DNA of 64,000 bases from Tissierellales bacterium (GCA_030146705.1 JASLBE010000007.1:1-64000), one strand, 5' to 3'; counted from the first letter of the stretch, positions 17,329 through 26,104 are shown. Translations and numbers: made by a program. Notes: a model not told the origin generated them from the sequence alone.

Positions 17329-18279
17329 ATGACGAAAAAATCTTTTATATCTTATACGCTAATAGTAGGTATAATATTAATGAACAGTTTTGCTTATGGG
17401 GAGAATATTACTAGAAAAGATATTTATCCAGTGGAAAATACGCAGAAGCTAAAGGCAATAGTGGCAGATTATAATGCCCAGTTTGACTATATAAATGGTG
17501 ATGAAATAGTAGGGTATAACAAGCAAACTAAAACAAATGAAATAGTAAATATAAAGAAACTTAGGGATGCCTTGGTTAAGAATGCCTACCTACCTCTGGA
17601 TAAGGAGTTTATAAGTTATTCATCGACCTTTGGGAGGAGGGGGAGTTTACTTTCCCAAGATGCTAAGGTTGAAAGTATTGCCATGCATACAGGCCTGGAT
17701 ATTTCTGCAGCCAATATAAACAATCAAAATGTTTATTCTATTTTAGATGGTAAGATAGAAAAAATCCAGTTTAGTAATACAGGCTATGGCAACCTAGTGG
17801 TAGTTGACCATGGGAATTTTAGGACATATTATGCCCACTTAAGTTCTATTGAAAATATGCAAGAGGGAGATCTTGTAAAGGGTGGACAGTTAATTGGTAA
17901 GGTTGGAAGTACTGGAAGAAGTACTGGGCCACATTTACATTTGGAAATTAATATTGGCTATATAGCAGTAAATCCTGAGGCTTTTATGCCTTATATAGAG
18001 GGCAGTGGAAAGGTTTTAGTAGAGAACAAGCCCCAAGGGAAAAAAGAGGCAGTTGTTGAAAAGGACCTTAAGGAAAAAACTAGTAAGCCAGTAGAGAAAG
18101 TACAGGTTAAGAAAAAAGAAGAAAAGAAGGAAGAAGCTTATGAACTAATCCTGGAACCAGCCATAGTAAAACCAGAGGAAAAGGCTTATGATTTTAAATT
18201 TAGTAGTGAAACTGAGGCCTATCCTTTTGATTTTGAGAAGGAGAAACAAGCCTATTCTTTTGAGTTTGATTTCCAGTAA
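17329..18279 (+). CDS. Secreted M23 (LytM-like) metallopeptidase with repetitive C-tail
   Basis: 316 residues with signal peptide (about 1-24, ending FAYGE). The LytM domain at about 95-215 carries zinc ligands His120 and Asp124 (MHTGLD) and His202/His204 (PHLHLE), plus His170 in YYAHL, so it should cleave peptidoglycan cross-links or a related glycyl bond. A lysine-glutamate-rich linker (about 220-268) leads to four repeats of the form AYxFxF or AYELILE up to the C-terminal Gln, which I do not recognise. Ribosome binding site AAGGAGG. A terminator follows. Confidence 0.88.
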   Translation: MTKKSFISYTLIVGIILMNSFAYGENITRKDIYPVENTQKLKAIVADYNAQFDYINGDEIVGYNKQTKTNEIVNIKKLRDALVKNAYLPLDKEFISYSSTFGRRGSLLSQDAKVESIAMHTGLDISAANINNQNVYSILDGKIEKIQFSNTGYGNLVVVDHGNFRTYYAHLSSIENMQEGDLVKGGQLIGKVGSTGRSTGPHLHLEINIGYIAVNPEAFMPYIEGSGKVLVENKPQGKKEAVVEKDLKEKTSKPVEKVQVKKKEEKKEEAYELILEPAIVKPEEKAYDFKFSSETEAYPFDFEKEKQAYSFEFDFQ

Positions 18280-18295
18280 TTTTTAATAATAGGAG

Positions 18296-18318
18296 AAGGC
18301 CCCAAGGGCCTTTTTTAT
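18296..18318 (+). terminator. Terminator after M23 peptidase gene
   Basis: AAGGCCC / GGGCCTT stem and T-run. Confidence 0.85.
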
Positions 18319-18340
18319 TTTTAATTTATTTTAAGCTTCT

Positions 18341-18366
18341 TAAATAAGTTTGAAAGCTACCGATAA
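18341..18366 (+). promoter_or_regulatory. Second sigma-28-like promoter
   Basis: TAAA, 14 bases, ACCGATAA (7 of 8 with the FliA -10 GCCGATAA). The expected start near 18373 coincides with the base of a hairpin that heads a short terminated transcript. Confidence 0.4.
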
Positions 18367-18371
18367 ATTTT

Positions 18372-18468
18372 ATAGGCATAGCTTATTATGCCTAGTCATT
18401 ATTATAAACTTATAATAAGATCCATAATATTGTAGGAGGAACTGGTTTTTAAGGCCAGTTCTTTTTTT
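18372..18468 (+). ncRNA. Candidate small RNA behind sigma-28-like promoter
   Basis: Starting at a perfect eight-bp hairpin (TAGGCATA / TATGCCTA, 18372-18393) and ending at the terminator GAACTGG / CCAGTTC plus seven T (18439-18468). It contains TAGGAGGA without a start codon at a useful distance, so no peptide is indicated. The remaining 18469-18792 stretch is AT-rich and shows no gene or recognised riboswitch. Confidence 0.4.
18439..18468 (+). terminator. Terminator of candidate small RNA
   Basis: Seven-bp stem GAACTGG / CCAGTTC followed by TTTTTTT, with no coding sequence immediately upstream. Confidence 0.8.
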
Positions 18469-18792
18469 GTGACTTGGGATAGAACTAGTTAAAGACTATA
18501 AATATAGGTAAAATAAAAAAATAATTAATTTAATTTATAAAAAATTCCAGGCTATAAACTTTCTTTAAACTAGTTGCTGACTAGCTTAGGTAAAAAGCCT
18601 TAGAAATGTGAATATATTAACGATTAAAAGGGCTTGATAAATAGATATTAAAATGAAAAAGGGGGTATAAACAGAATAATCAGAAAATTAAGTAAAATAA
18701 AAAAGGGGGGAAAGTTTTAATTAGTTGTTTTCATTATTAGAAAAGTCACCGAGGAAGAATGAAATGTTTGCCGAAAGTCTAAGGAGGAAATT

Positions 18793-20169
18793 ATGGAGAA
18801 GCTGTTAGAGATTAATGGTATTGTCAATGATTTTATTTGGGGACCAATAATGTTAGTTTTATTAGTCGGGACTGGAATTTATCTTACTGTTAGGTTAAAA
18901 GGATTTACTATTGGGAAGCTAGGATATGTTTTTAAGAATACTATAATGAAAATGTTTGAAAAAAAGGAAAAAAAGGAAAAAGATGAGGGGGAGGGTGAAA
19001 TTTCACCATTCCAGGCCTTGGCCACAGCCCTAGCAGCAACAGTTGGTACTGGTAATATTGCAGGGGTTGCAACTGCTATTGTAACTGGTGGACCAGGATC
19101 TGTATTTTGGATGTGGATTTCTGCCTTGTTTGGTATGGCCACAAAATTTGCCGAGGTTGTTTTAAGTATTGAGTATAGGGAAAAAACAGAAGATGGCAGG
19201 TTTGTTGGTGGGCCAATGTATTATATTAATAATGGGTTAAATAAAAAATGGTTGGCAAATATATTTGCTGGTTTGGCGGCTCTTGCAGCCTTTGGTATAG
19301 GGAATATGGTCCAGTCAAATTCTATGGCTGAATCTATGCAGACTTCGTTTAATGTAGCGCCACAAGTAACTGGTATAGTAGTTGCTGTCCTTGTAGGAAT
19401 AATTATAATTGGTGGACTTAAGAGAATAGCTACTATAACTGAGAAGCTTGTTCCTGCTATGGCCTTATTTTATTTTGTTGGTGGAGTTGTTGTTTTACTT
19501 TTAAATGCTTCAGCAATCCCAGGAGCCTTTAAGTTAATTTTCAAGTCTGCATTTACAACTACGGCTGTAAAGGGTGGAGTTGCAGGTATAACTATGAGAA
19601 CTGCTATGAGATATGGGGTAGCAAGGGGAGTTTTCTCCAATGAAGCAGGACTTGGGTCTGCACCAATTGCCCACGCTGCAGCAACTACAGACCATCCTGT
19701 TAGGCAAGGTCTTTGGGGAATATTTGAGGTTTTTGTAGATACTATACTTATATGTTCTATAACAGCTCTTACAATTATAGTAACTGGTGTTTGGGAATCT
19801 GGTACAAGTGGGGCTGCCCTTACAACTATGGCCTTTGAAAAAGGACTTCCTGGACCAGGGGGCTATATTGTTTCCATAGGAATAATGTTATTTGCTTTTT
19901 CTACATGTGTTTCTTGGTCTTATTATGGTGAGAGGGCCATGGAATTTTTATTTGGAGCCAAGTCAACTAAGTTTTATAGGATTGCTTGGATACCAATGGT
20001 TTACCTAGGTGCAATTGGAGGACTAGACACTGTTTGGGGTATAGCAGATACCTTAAATGGACTTATGGCTATACCTAACCTAATTGGTATAATAGGACTT
20101 AGTCCAATTGTAATAAAGCTTACTAGGGAATTTTTAGTAAGGGAAGGTATTTGGAAGGATAAAATTTAA
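18793..20169 (+). CDS. Sodium:alanine (or glycine) symporter, AGCS family
   Basis: 458-residue membrane symporter importing alanine or glycine with Na+. The family signature GPGSVFWMWISALFGMATKFAEV is split across residues 97-120, and the later GVARGVFSNEAGLGSAPIAHAAA region near 275-297 is diagnostic. About eleven hydrophobic helices. Ribosome binding site AAGGAGG. The long AT-rich region upstream ends in CACCGAGGAAGAA and GCCGAAAGTC, vaguely like glycine-riboswitch core segments but not convincing. A terminator follows. Confidence 0.92.
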   Translation: MEKLLEINGIVNDFIWGPIMLVLLVGTGIYLTVRLKGFTIGKLGYVFKNTIMKMFEKKEKKEKDEGEGEISPFQALATALAATVGTGNIAGVATAIVTGGPGSVFWMWISALFGMATKFAEVVLSIEYREKTEDGRFVGGPMYYINNGLNKKWLANIFAGLAALAAFGIGNMVQSNSMAESMQTSFNVAPQVTGIVVAVLVGIIIIGGLKRIATITEKLVPAMALFYFVGGVVVLLLNASAIPGAFKLIFKSAFTTTAVKGGVAGITMRTAMRYGVARGVFSNEAGLGSAPIAHAAATTDHPVRQGLWGIFEVFVDTILICSITALTIIVTGVWESGTSGAALTTMAFEKGLPGPGGYIVSIGIMLFAFSTCVSWSYYGERAMEFLFGAKSTKFYRIAWIPMVYLGAIGGLDTVWGIADTLNGLMAIPNLIGIIGLSPIVIKLTREFLVREGIWKDKI

Positions 20170-20181
20170 GGGTAGGAAGAT

Positions 20182-20209
20182 AAAAAAGGTAGCCAAGGCT
20201 ACCTTTTTT
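20182..20209. terminator. Bidirectional terminator
   Basis: AAAAAGGTAGCC / GGCTACCTTTTT stem between convergent genes, with A- and T-runs flanking both sides. Confidence 0.85.
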
Positions 20210-21057
20210 TATTTATTTTTTTCTTTTATACACTCTATAGTGGCATTTAATTCTCCACCCATTATTATAATAATACTAGACATATAGAGCCAGACTAAGA
20301 GGATAACTATGGCCGCTAGACTTCCGTAGGTTTTAGCAAAGTTCCCAAAGTTATTTACATAGTAGGAAAAACCTAGGGAGGTAACAACCCAGCCAACTGA
20401 TGAAAAAATTGCTCCTGGTAGGGAGTCTTTAAACTCTATATTAGAACCAGATTCTAAGGCTGGTGCCAGTGTATATAGGAGGGCAAAGATAATCACCATA
20501 AAAACTAGGGCCAGGATGGTCCTAAAGTACTTCCAAAAGTACATAAAACTTTTACCAAAGCCTAGGTAGGACAGGACCCTACTAGTTAGGAACTGGCCAA
20601 AAACCAGGGCTAAAAGAGCTAAAACAAAGGCCAGCAAAAGGGCCAGTGTAAAAATAATTGATAAAATCCTGGTATAAACATAGGACCTATTTTCCTTTAC
20701 ATCATAGGCTTCATTCATAATATTTATAAAGGCCAAGGTTCCCTTAGATGCTGCCCAGAGCCCCATAAGTCCCGATATTGATAGGAGGGTTTCACTACTA
20801 CTAACAACGGTCTCTTGGACCAGGCTTAGGATTATTTTTTGCAGGTCCCAAGGAAGTATTATAACCAAGGGTTTGATTATACTTTCATTTAAGTAGGGGG
20901 TAAAACTTAAAATATTAAGCAAGAAAATTGTAAAAGGAAAAATAGACAGGACTAAGAAGTAGGCCAGTTGTGCACCAGTTGCAGTAACCTTATCTCTTTT
21001 CAGCCTGAATATAAATTTCTTTATTAAATTTAAGTAAATATTATTGTTAAGCTTCAA
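20209..21057 (-). CDS. YihY/virulence factor BrkB family membrane protein
   Basis: About 282 residues with six hydrophobic helices. Family features are RDKVTATGAQLAYFLVLSIFPF near the N-terminus and GSLAAIVILLVWLYMSS near the end. Function of this family is not established; it is not the RNase BN it was once named for. The frame could start at GTG 21081, but GAGGGGTGG lies five bases before a TTG at 21057, which I take as the start. Confidence 0.8.
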   Translation of the reverse strand: MKLNNNIYLNLIKKFIFRLKRDKVTATGAQLAYFLVLSIFPFTIFLLNILSFTPYLNESIIKPLVIILPWDLQKIILSLVQETVVSSSETLLSISGLMGLWAASKGTLAFINIMNEAYDVKENRSYVYTRILSIIFTLALLLAFVLALLALVFGQFLTSRVLSYLGFGKSFMYFWKYFRTILALVFMVIIFALLYTLAPALESGSNIEFKDSLPGAIFSSVGWVVTSLGFSYYVNNFGNFAKTYGSLAAIVILLVWLYMSSIIIIMGGELNATIECIKEKNK

Positions 21058-21278
21058 TAAACCACCCCTCAAAGAATTCACTTTAATAAGTATATCAATA
21101 AATTTGAAAAATATAAACTAAGAATATAAATAGCTTTGGCTACCCTAGTTTTAACAATATTTAAAGCCAGGTGGCTAGTATTATTAGAAAGAAATATTGA
21201 AATTATCACAATTGTAAGAAAAAGACCCATAAAAATCTTATTAAGAAACAATTAACAACTAGCTTGTCTATTTAATCA

Positions 21279-21339
21279 GTATCCACAGACTTATGCACAT
21301 TATCCACAGAAAAAGATTGTGAATAAATAATTATCCACA
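21279..21339. repeat. Cluster of DnaA boxes
   Basis: Within 61 bp there are four exact matches to TTATNCACA: 21291-21299, 21300-21308, 21331-21339 on plus and 21318-21326 on minus. A fifth site at 21279-21287 has one mismatch. Two are the strongest form TTATCCACA. The surrounding 21058-21463 gap is very AT-rich and holds no gene. Confidence 0.7.
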
Positions 21340-21395
21340 TACAGAATAGTAAAAATATTTAAAAATTTATGCTGTTAATTTATGGATTTTAAGGG

Positions 21396-21401
21396 TATAA
21401 T
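21396..21401 (+). promoter_or_regulatory. Probable -10 of hpf promoter
   Basis: TATAAT 62 bases before the hpf start codon and 57 bases after the last DnaA box. No convincing -35 is visible. Confidence 0.4.
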
Positions 21402-21463
21402 AGTCGTAAGAAACAATAACATTATATCCAGTTACAGATATTGTTGAGAAAGGAGCATTGTTT

Positions 21464-22003
21464 ATGAAATTAGTATTTGCAGGTAAAAATATGGATGTTA
21501 CAGAGGCACTAAAGAACGTTACGGCAGATAAGTTAGCTAAACTAGACAAGTATTTTGATAAGGATGTAGTAGCTACAGTAACTTTCACAACTGAAAGAGA
21601 CAGGCATACTATCGAGGTAACAATAGATCTTCCTCAAACTATAATAAGGGCTGAAGTTCAAACTTATGATATGTATGAGTCAATAGACAAGGCTATTGAT
21701 ATTTTAGAGGGACAAATAAGAAAGCATAAGGGAAAACTTAGGGCTAGATATAGGAATACTGATACTATAAGATTTGATAATATAGAACTTTTAGAAGAAG
21801 ATAAGTCTGGTGAAGAAGAGGGACCTAAAATTGTTAGGACCAAGAGGTTTACCTTAAATCCAATGACTCCAGAAGAAGCAGTTTTACAAATGGAACTATT
21901 AGGCCACGATTTCTTTGTCTTTATGGATGGGGATAGTGGAGATACAAATGTAGTTTACAAGAGAAAAGATGGAAACTATGGATTAATTGCTCCAAGGATA
22001 TAG
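21464..22003 (+). CDS. hpf: Ribosome hibernation promoting factor, long form
   Basis: 179 residues. The N-terminal HPF/RaiA domain (about 1-100) binds the 30S subunit. A C-terminal dimerisation domain, starting at about IVRTKRFTLNPMTPEEAVLQ, identifies the long form that forms 100S ribosome dimers in stationary phase. An in-frame TTG two codons earlier is too close to AAAGGAG, so the ATG at 21464 is chosen. A DnaA-box cluster lies upstream and a terminator follows. Confidence 0.93.
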   Translation: MKLVFAGKNMDVTEALKNVTADKLAKLDKYFDKDVVATVTFTTERDRHTIEVTIDLPQTIIRAEVQTYDMYESIDKAIDILEGQIRKHKGKLRARYRNTDTIRFDNIELLEEDKSGEEEGPKIVRTKRFTLNPMTPEEAVLQMELLGHDFFVFMDGDSGDTNVVYKRKDGNYGLIAPRI

Positions 22004-22045
22004 GATATTAACTTAAAAATAAATATAAATATAAATATATATAAA

Positions 22046-22075
22046 TAAAAAAAGTAGCCTTTGGCTACTTTTTTA
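22046..22075. terminator. Terminator between hpf and trpP
   Basis: AAAAAAGTAGCC / GGCTACTTTTTT stem with a three-base loop, between convergent genes. Confidence 0.85.
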
Positions 22076-22090
22076 TTTATATATTAAGCT

Positions 22091-22597
22091 TTAGTTTACC
22101 CTGGCTATTTTTAAAGACCTTGCAACTATATTATATAAAAATACAGTTCCAATACTATTTATAAGGGCAGTTGGAAGGACAACAAACTTTACTAGGCTTA
22201 AAACATTTATATCCAAAGATAGGATAAGCTTGGCAGAAGCTAAGAAGACAGACCCACTAACTAGGGTTCCTAGGGCTCCAAGACTGGCTATAGAAAATGT
22301 ATTAAGCCTATTTTTTACAAGCCCTAAAACTAAGTAGAGGAAACAGCCTGTAATAATTTTATCTATCATATTTGGAAGCTGTCCTCCAGGAAAGCTTGTA
22401 GTCATACTAGACATTAGCCCACCAAGTAGGGAGGCTAGGATTATATTTTTAGGCTTTGGATTTACAAGTACAGCTATAAATATAAATATTAAGAGGAAGT
22501 CAAATTTCATCCCCATAAAAATTCCTGGTACTATATAGTGTAAAAGTAGCCCAATAGTGAGTAATAATGTTGTAATTAAGTTTTCTTTTAGTTTCAT
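22091..22597 (-). CDS. trpP: Tryptophan transporter, TrpP (YhaG) family
   Basis: 168-residue membrane protein with five to six helices. The sequence GMKFDFLLIFIFIAVLVNPKPKN followed by SLLGGLMSSMTTSFPGGQ fits the TrpP family of tryptophan importers. A T-box leader whose specifier reads UGG lies upstream, which independently supports tryptophan. Ribosome binding site AAGGAG. Monocistronic. Confidence 0.82.
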   Translation of the reverse strand: MKLKENLITTLLLTIGLLLHYIVPGIFMGMKFDFLLIFIFIAVLVNPKPKNIILASLLGGLMSSMTTSFPGGQLPNMIDKIITGCFLYLVLGLVKNRLNTFSIASLGALGTLVSGSVFLASAKLILSLDINVLSLVKFVVLPTALINSIGTVFLYNIVARSLKIARVN

Positions 22598-22703
22598 TTT
22601 TATCTCTCCTTAAATTTAATAAAATTGGTAAAGTTTTTAGTTTTAAATTTATCCAAGCTGGTCTTCATAACATATTACTCACTTCCCTTCTTAAAAATAG
22701 GTA

Positions 22704-22921
22704 TAAAAAAATCCTTCAATCCACATAGGACGAAAGATTACTCGCGGTGCCACCTAATTTAGGTATAAAAAAATACCCATCTCTTTTCAGGTACAAGACT
22801 TCTATACCCTATTTCTATAACGGGAACACCCGGTAAGGGATACTCTTACATTTCCCCCCTACTTCTAATAGGTCCATTCATCAAAATTTTAAATATCGGC
22901 TTCCAGCAACCCGACTCTCTG
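22704..22921 (-). promoter_or_regulatory. T-box leader, tryptophan specifier
   Basis: Read on minus: stem I opens with CAGAGAGTCGGG. The GAA that precedes specifier triplets is followed by TGG (GAATGGACC), a Trp codon. The T-box itself is AGGTGGCACCGCG, followed by a terminator stem (AATCTTTCGTCC with GGATTGAAGGATT) and seven T at 22710-22704. Uncharged tRNA-Trp should allow read-through into trpP. Confidence 0.9.
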
Positions 22922-22982
22922 TAAATTAAAAATAAGTGACTACTACTCCTATTTAAGAATTTAAACTTTATCTATTAAACAT

Positions 22983-23010
22983 AGTATAGCATAAAATAAT
23001 AAAATGTAAA
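22983..23010 (-). promoter_or_regulatory. Promoter of T-box/trpP transcript
   Basis: On minus: TTTACA, 16-bp spacer, TATACT with an upstream TGC (extended -10). It diverges from the thiC promoter. Confidence 0.55.
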
Positions 23011-23054
23011 TAAATTTTTTAAATATTACTATAAATTTAAAAAAGATAAAAAAT

Positions 23055-23083
23055 TTGTATAAAAAAGTTTATTATGTTATGAT
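23055..23083 (+). promoter_or_regulatory. Promoter of TPP riboswitch/thiC transcript
   Basis: TTGTAT, 17-bp spacer, TATGAT preceded by TGT. Confidence 0.5.
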
Positions 23084-23107
23084 GAAATTGTTAGAAAAGT
23101 TCATAAA

Positions 23108-23195
23108 TAAGGGGTGCTTATATTAATAGGCTGAGATAGAAATGTTATTTCTGACCCTAGGAACCTGATATGGATAATGCCATTGTAGGGATAAG
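23108..23195 (+). promoter_or_regulatory. TPP riboswitch (THI element)
   Basis: Canonical core: GGGGTGCTT, GGCTGAGATAG, TGACCCTAGGAACCTGAT and TGGATAATGCCATTGTAGGG. Thiamine pyrophosphate binding should favour the terminator at 23211 and switch off thiC-thiW. Confidence 0.95.
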
Positions 23196-23210
23196 CGAGT
23201 TTAGTATTTT

Positions 23211-23241
23211 AAGCTATATGCCTAGGGCTATAGCTTTTTTT
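23211..23241 (+). terminator. Regulated terminator of TPP riboswitch
   Basis: AAGCTATA / TATAGCTT stem followed by a T-run, 16 bases after the aptamer. Confidence 0.8.
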
Positions 23242-23339
23242 AATGACTAAATACATAATAGTTTACAGGAAGTTTGACTCTTAAACTATATCTCTAGGGG
23301 GATCTATCAGGCAGGCTAATAGGATAGAGGAGGAATAGT

Positions 23340-24653
23340 ATGAAGTACACTACACAAATGGATGCAGCAAAAAAAGGTGTAATTACTAAGGAAATGGAGA
23401 TAGTTGCAGCCAAAGAAAAGATGGATGTAAAAGAACTTAGGGAAAAAATAGCCAGGGGAGTTGTTGTAATTCCTGCTAATAAAAACCATAAATCTCTTTC
23501 ACCAGAGGGTTTTGGTGAGGGACTAAGGACTAAGATTAATGTTAATTTAGGGATTTCTAAAGATTGTAACAATGTAGACTTAGAACTTGAAAAGGTTAGG
23601 ACTGCAATAGGGATGGAGGCAGAGGCCATAATGGACCTTAGTTCTTTTGGTAAGACGGAAGAATTTAGGAAAAAGTTAATAGAAATCTCTCCTGCCGTTG
23701 TTGGAACAGTACCAATCTATGATGCGGTTGGTTTTTATGACAAGGAATTAAAAGATATTAGCCCCAAGGAGTTTTTAGATGTTGCTAGGAAGCATGGGGA
23801 AGATGGGGTAGACTTTATAACTGTCCATTGTGGAGTAAATAGGGAGACTGTAGAAAGGTTTAAGAAAAGTGAAAGGGTAACTAATATAGTTTCCAGGGGT
23901 GGTTCTTTACTTTATGCCTGGATGGAATTAAATAAGATGGAAAACCCATTTTATGAGTACTATGATGAGCTTTTAGATATTTGCCAAGAGTACGATATGA
24001 CCATAAGTCTTGGAGACGGTTTAAGGCCAGGAAGTATAGCTGATGGGACAGATGGACCACAAATTCAAGAGCTAATAGTCCTGGGAGAATTAACTAAAAG
24101 GGCCTGGGAAAAAAATGTTCAAATAATAATAGAAGGGCCTGGGCATATTAGGATAGACCAGGTAAAAGCCAATGTTTTATTGGCCAAGAAGCTTTGCCAT
24201 GGGGCACCATTTTATGTTCTTGGACCAATTGTTACAGACATAGCCCCAGGCTATGACCATATTACTTCTGCTATTGGTGGGGCTATGGCGGCAAGTTATG
24301 GGGTAGACTTTCTTTGCTATGTAACTCCAGCTGAGCATTTAAGGCTGCCTAGTGAAGAGGATATGGTTGAGGGCATAATTGCTTGTAAGATTGCTGCCCA
24401 TGTTGGTGACCTGGGCAAGGGGGTAAAGGGTGCAGAAGATTGGGATTTGGCTATGAGTCAGGCTAGGAAAAACTTAGACTGGGAAACCATGTTTAACCTG
24501 GCTATTGATAGTAAAAAACCTAGGTCCTATAGGAAGGAGTCCACTCCAGAGCATGAGGACTCTTGTACTATGTGTGGGAAGATGTGCTCAGTTAGGAATA
24601 TGAATAGGGTAATGGATGGTAAGGATATAAATATTTTAAGGAGTGATGACTAG
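23340..24653 (+). CDS. thiC: Phosphomethylpyrimidine synthase ThiC
   Basis: Radical SAM-type enzyme converting aminoimidazole ribotide to HMP phosphate, the pyrimidine half of thiamine. 437 residues, the short clostridial or archaeal form. The C-terminal iron-sulfur motif reads CTMCGKMC, that is CX2CX3C, one residue shorter than the CX2CX4C of the E. coli enzyme. Substrate region [14 protein letters not shown] and the metal-binding GAPFYVLGP are intact. Controlled by the TPP riboswitch. Its stop overlaps the thiW start by one base. Confidence 0.95.
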   Translation: MKYTTQMDAAKKGVITKEMEIVAAKEKMDVKELREKIARGVVVIPANKNHKSLSPEGFGEGLRTKINVNLGISKDCNNVDLELEKVRTAIGMEAEAIMDLSSFGKTEEFRKKLIEISPAVVGTVPIYDAVGFYDKELKDISPKEFLDVARKHGEDGVDFITVHCGVNRETVERFKKSERVTNIVSRGGSLLYAWMELNKMENPFYEYYDELLDICQEYDMTISLGDGLRPGSIADGTDGPQIQELIVLGELTKRAWEKNVQIIIEGPGHIRIDQVKANVLLAKKLCHGAPFYVLGPIVTDIAPGYDHITSAIGGAMAASYGVDFLCYVTPAEHLRLPSEEDMVEGIIACKIAAHVGDLGKGVKGAEDWDLAMSQARKNLDWETMFNLAIDSKKPRSYRKESTPEHEDSCTMCGKMCSVRNMNRVMDGKDINILRSDD

Positions 24654-25147
24654 TGAAAACTAGGAAGATGACCTTAGGGGCTATGCTGGTTTCAATTGGG
24701 GTAGTCCTAGGGAATATTATATATATACCAGTTGGAATGTCAAAATGTTTTTTTGTCCAGCATAGTATAAATTTAATTGCTGGCATTAGTCTTGGTCCTG
24801 CCTATGCTGTGGCTATAGCATTTTTGATTTCTCTTATTAGGAATATATTGGGAACGGGAAGTTTACTTGCCTTTCCTGGAAGTATGCTAGGTGCCTTGTT
24901 AGTAGGCTTGGTTTATAGGAGGACAAAAAATAAGTATTTGGCTGGTCTAGGAGAAGTTTTTGGAACTGGAATACTTGGTGGAATGGCCTCTTTTCCTCTG
25001 GCTAAAATTTTAATGGGCCAAGAAGTTATGGCATTTTTCTTTGTCTATCCTTTTTTATTAAGTAGCTTAGGTGGGAGCCTAATAGCCCTAGGCCTTATGA
25101 GGCTAATAGATTTTGAAAAAATTTTAAAGCAAGTAAAAATTAATTAA
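24653..25147 (+). CDS. thiW: ThiW, energy-coupling factor S-component for thiazole
   Basis: 164-residue membrane protein with five to six helices. N-terminal KMTLGAMLVSIGVVLG and VQHSINLIAGISLGP match the ThiW family, the predicted substrate-binding subunit for the thiazole moiety (hydroxyethylthiazole), used with a shared ECF energising module encoded elsewhere. GTG start overlaps the thiC stop (TAGTG) behind AAGGAG. With thiC it lets the cell make the pyrimidine and scavenge the thiazole. Confidence 0.88.
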   Translation: MKTRKMTLGAMLVSIGVVLGNIIYIPVGMSKCFFVQHSINLIAGISLGPAYAVAIAFLISLIRNILGTGSLLAFPGSMLGALLVGLVYRRTKNKYLAGLGEVFGTGILGGMASFPLAKILMGQEVMAFFFVYPFLLSSLGGSLIALGLMRLIDFEKILKQVKIN

Positions 25148-25157
25148 TATAAAAAAG

Positions 25158-25186
25158 CCCTAGGTCTTGCCGGCCTAGGGTTTTCT
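25158..25186. terminator. Bidirectional terminator between thiW and rbsK
   Basis: CCCTAGG / CCTAGGG stem; T-rich on the plus side and CTTTTTT on the minus side. Confidence 0.75.
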
Positions 25187-26104
25187 TTAATTCTTGGCTT
25201 TTATAAACTCCTTGACCTCTTTCAAACTAGGAAAAGAGGCTTGGGCACCAGGCCTACTAACAGCCAAGGCAGCAACATATCTAGCAAAGTCTATTGACTC
25301 TTCTAGGGACCTACCCCCTACTAGGCCAGTTGCTAGACCAGCTATAAAGGAGTCGCCTGCTCCAGTAGAGTCTATAGGGTCGACATCTACTATGTTGTAG
25401 CTAGAAAAATTTCCAGCATCCAGGTAGGCCCCACCATTTTCTCCTAGGGTAACAACCAGGTTATCAAGACCAGCCTTGGCTAGGTCAAGCATCTTATCTT
25501 CCAGGCAGCTTAAGTTTAAGCCCTCTTCTCCAAGTATTATGGCTAGCTCTGTTTCATTAGGAATTAAAATATCAGGCTTCCTTAGGAGGCCAAGGTCTAT
25601 ATTTTTAATTGCAGGAGCAGGGTTGAAGATTAGTTTGACCCCGTTGTCCCTACAAATATTAATTACATATTCTACTGTTTCAAGGGGGATTTCCAACTGG
25701 ACAATACAAAGCTTACTCTTCTTAATAAGGTCTATATTTTTATCAATATGGCTAGTATCTACATCAGCATTGGCACCTTGGTAGACAACTATGTTGTTAT
25801 TAGCTTCATTGTCAACATTTATAAAGGCAGTCCCAGTAGGTTTTTTTGAAAAACCAATCCCACTAGTATCAACCCCATCTTCTTTAAGAAGCCTAAGCAA
25901 GTCCTCCCCAGCTTGGTCTTGGCCAACCTTACCAACCATAGCAACCTTATTTTTAAGCCTGGCTGAAGCTATGGCCTGGTTGGCTCCCTTCCCACCACCA
26001 TATTCCTTATAGTCAGTAGAGAGGATTGTTTCTCCAACCCTTGGTATCCAAGGAACCTTAACCACCCTATCCATATTTATACTTCCCACAACAACTATAT
26101 CCAT
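25187..26104 (-). CDS. rbsK: Ribokinase
   Basis: PfkB-family sugar kinase phosphorylating ribose to ribose 5-phosphate. First signature GGGKGANQAIASARL and second signature DSTGAGDSFIAGL with the catalytic Asp are present. The frame extends 28 codons further upstream with a hydrophobic stretch, but GGAGG lies before the ATG at 26104, giving 305 residues beginning MDIVVVGSINMD as in other ribokinases. No ribose transporter lies nearby. Confidence 0.9.
   Translation of the reverse strand: MDIVVVGSINMDRVVKVPWIPRVGETILSTDYKEYGGGKGANQAIASARLKNKVAMVGKVGQDQAGEDLLRLLKEDGVDTSGIGFSKKPTGTAFINVDNEANNNIVVYQGANADVDTSHIDKNIDLIKKSKLCIVQLEIPLETVEYVINICRDNGVKLIFNPAPAIKNIDLGLLRKPDILIPNETELAIILGEEGLNLSCLEDKMLDLAKAGLDNLVVTLGENGGAYLDAGNFSSYNIVDVDPIDSTGAGDSFIAGLATGLVGGRSLEESIDFARYVAALAVSRPGAQASFPSLKEVKEFIKAKN

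Noticed and set aside
18740..18792. Possible glycine riboswitch before the AGCS symporter
   Set aside because: CACCGAGGAAGAA and GCCGAAAGTC only loosely recall the core, and the paired GGAGAG / CTCTCAGG elements are absent.
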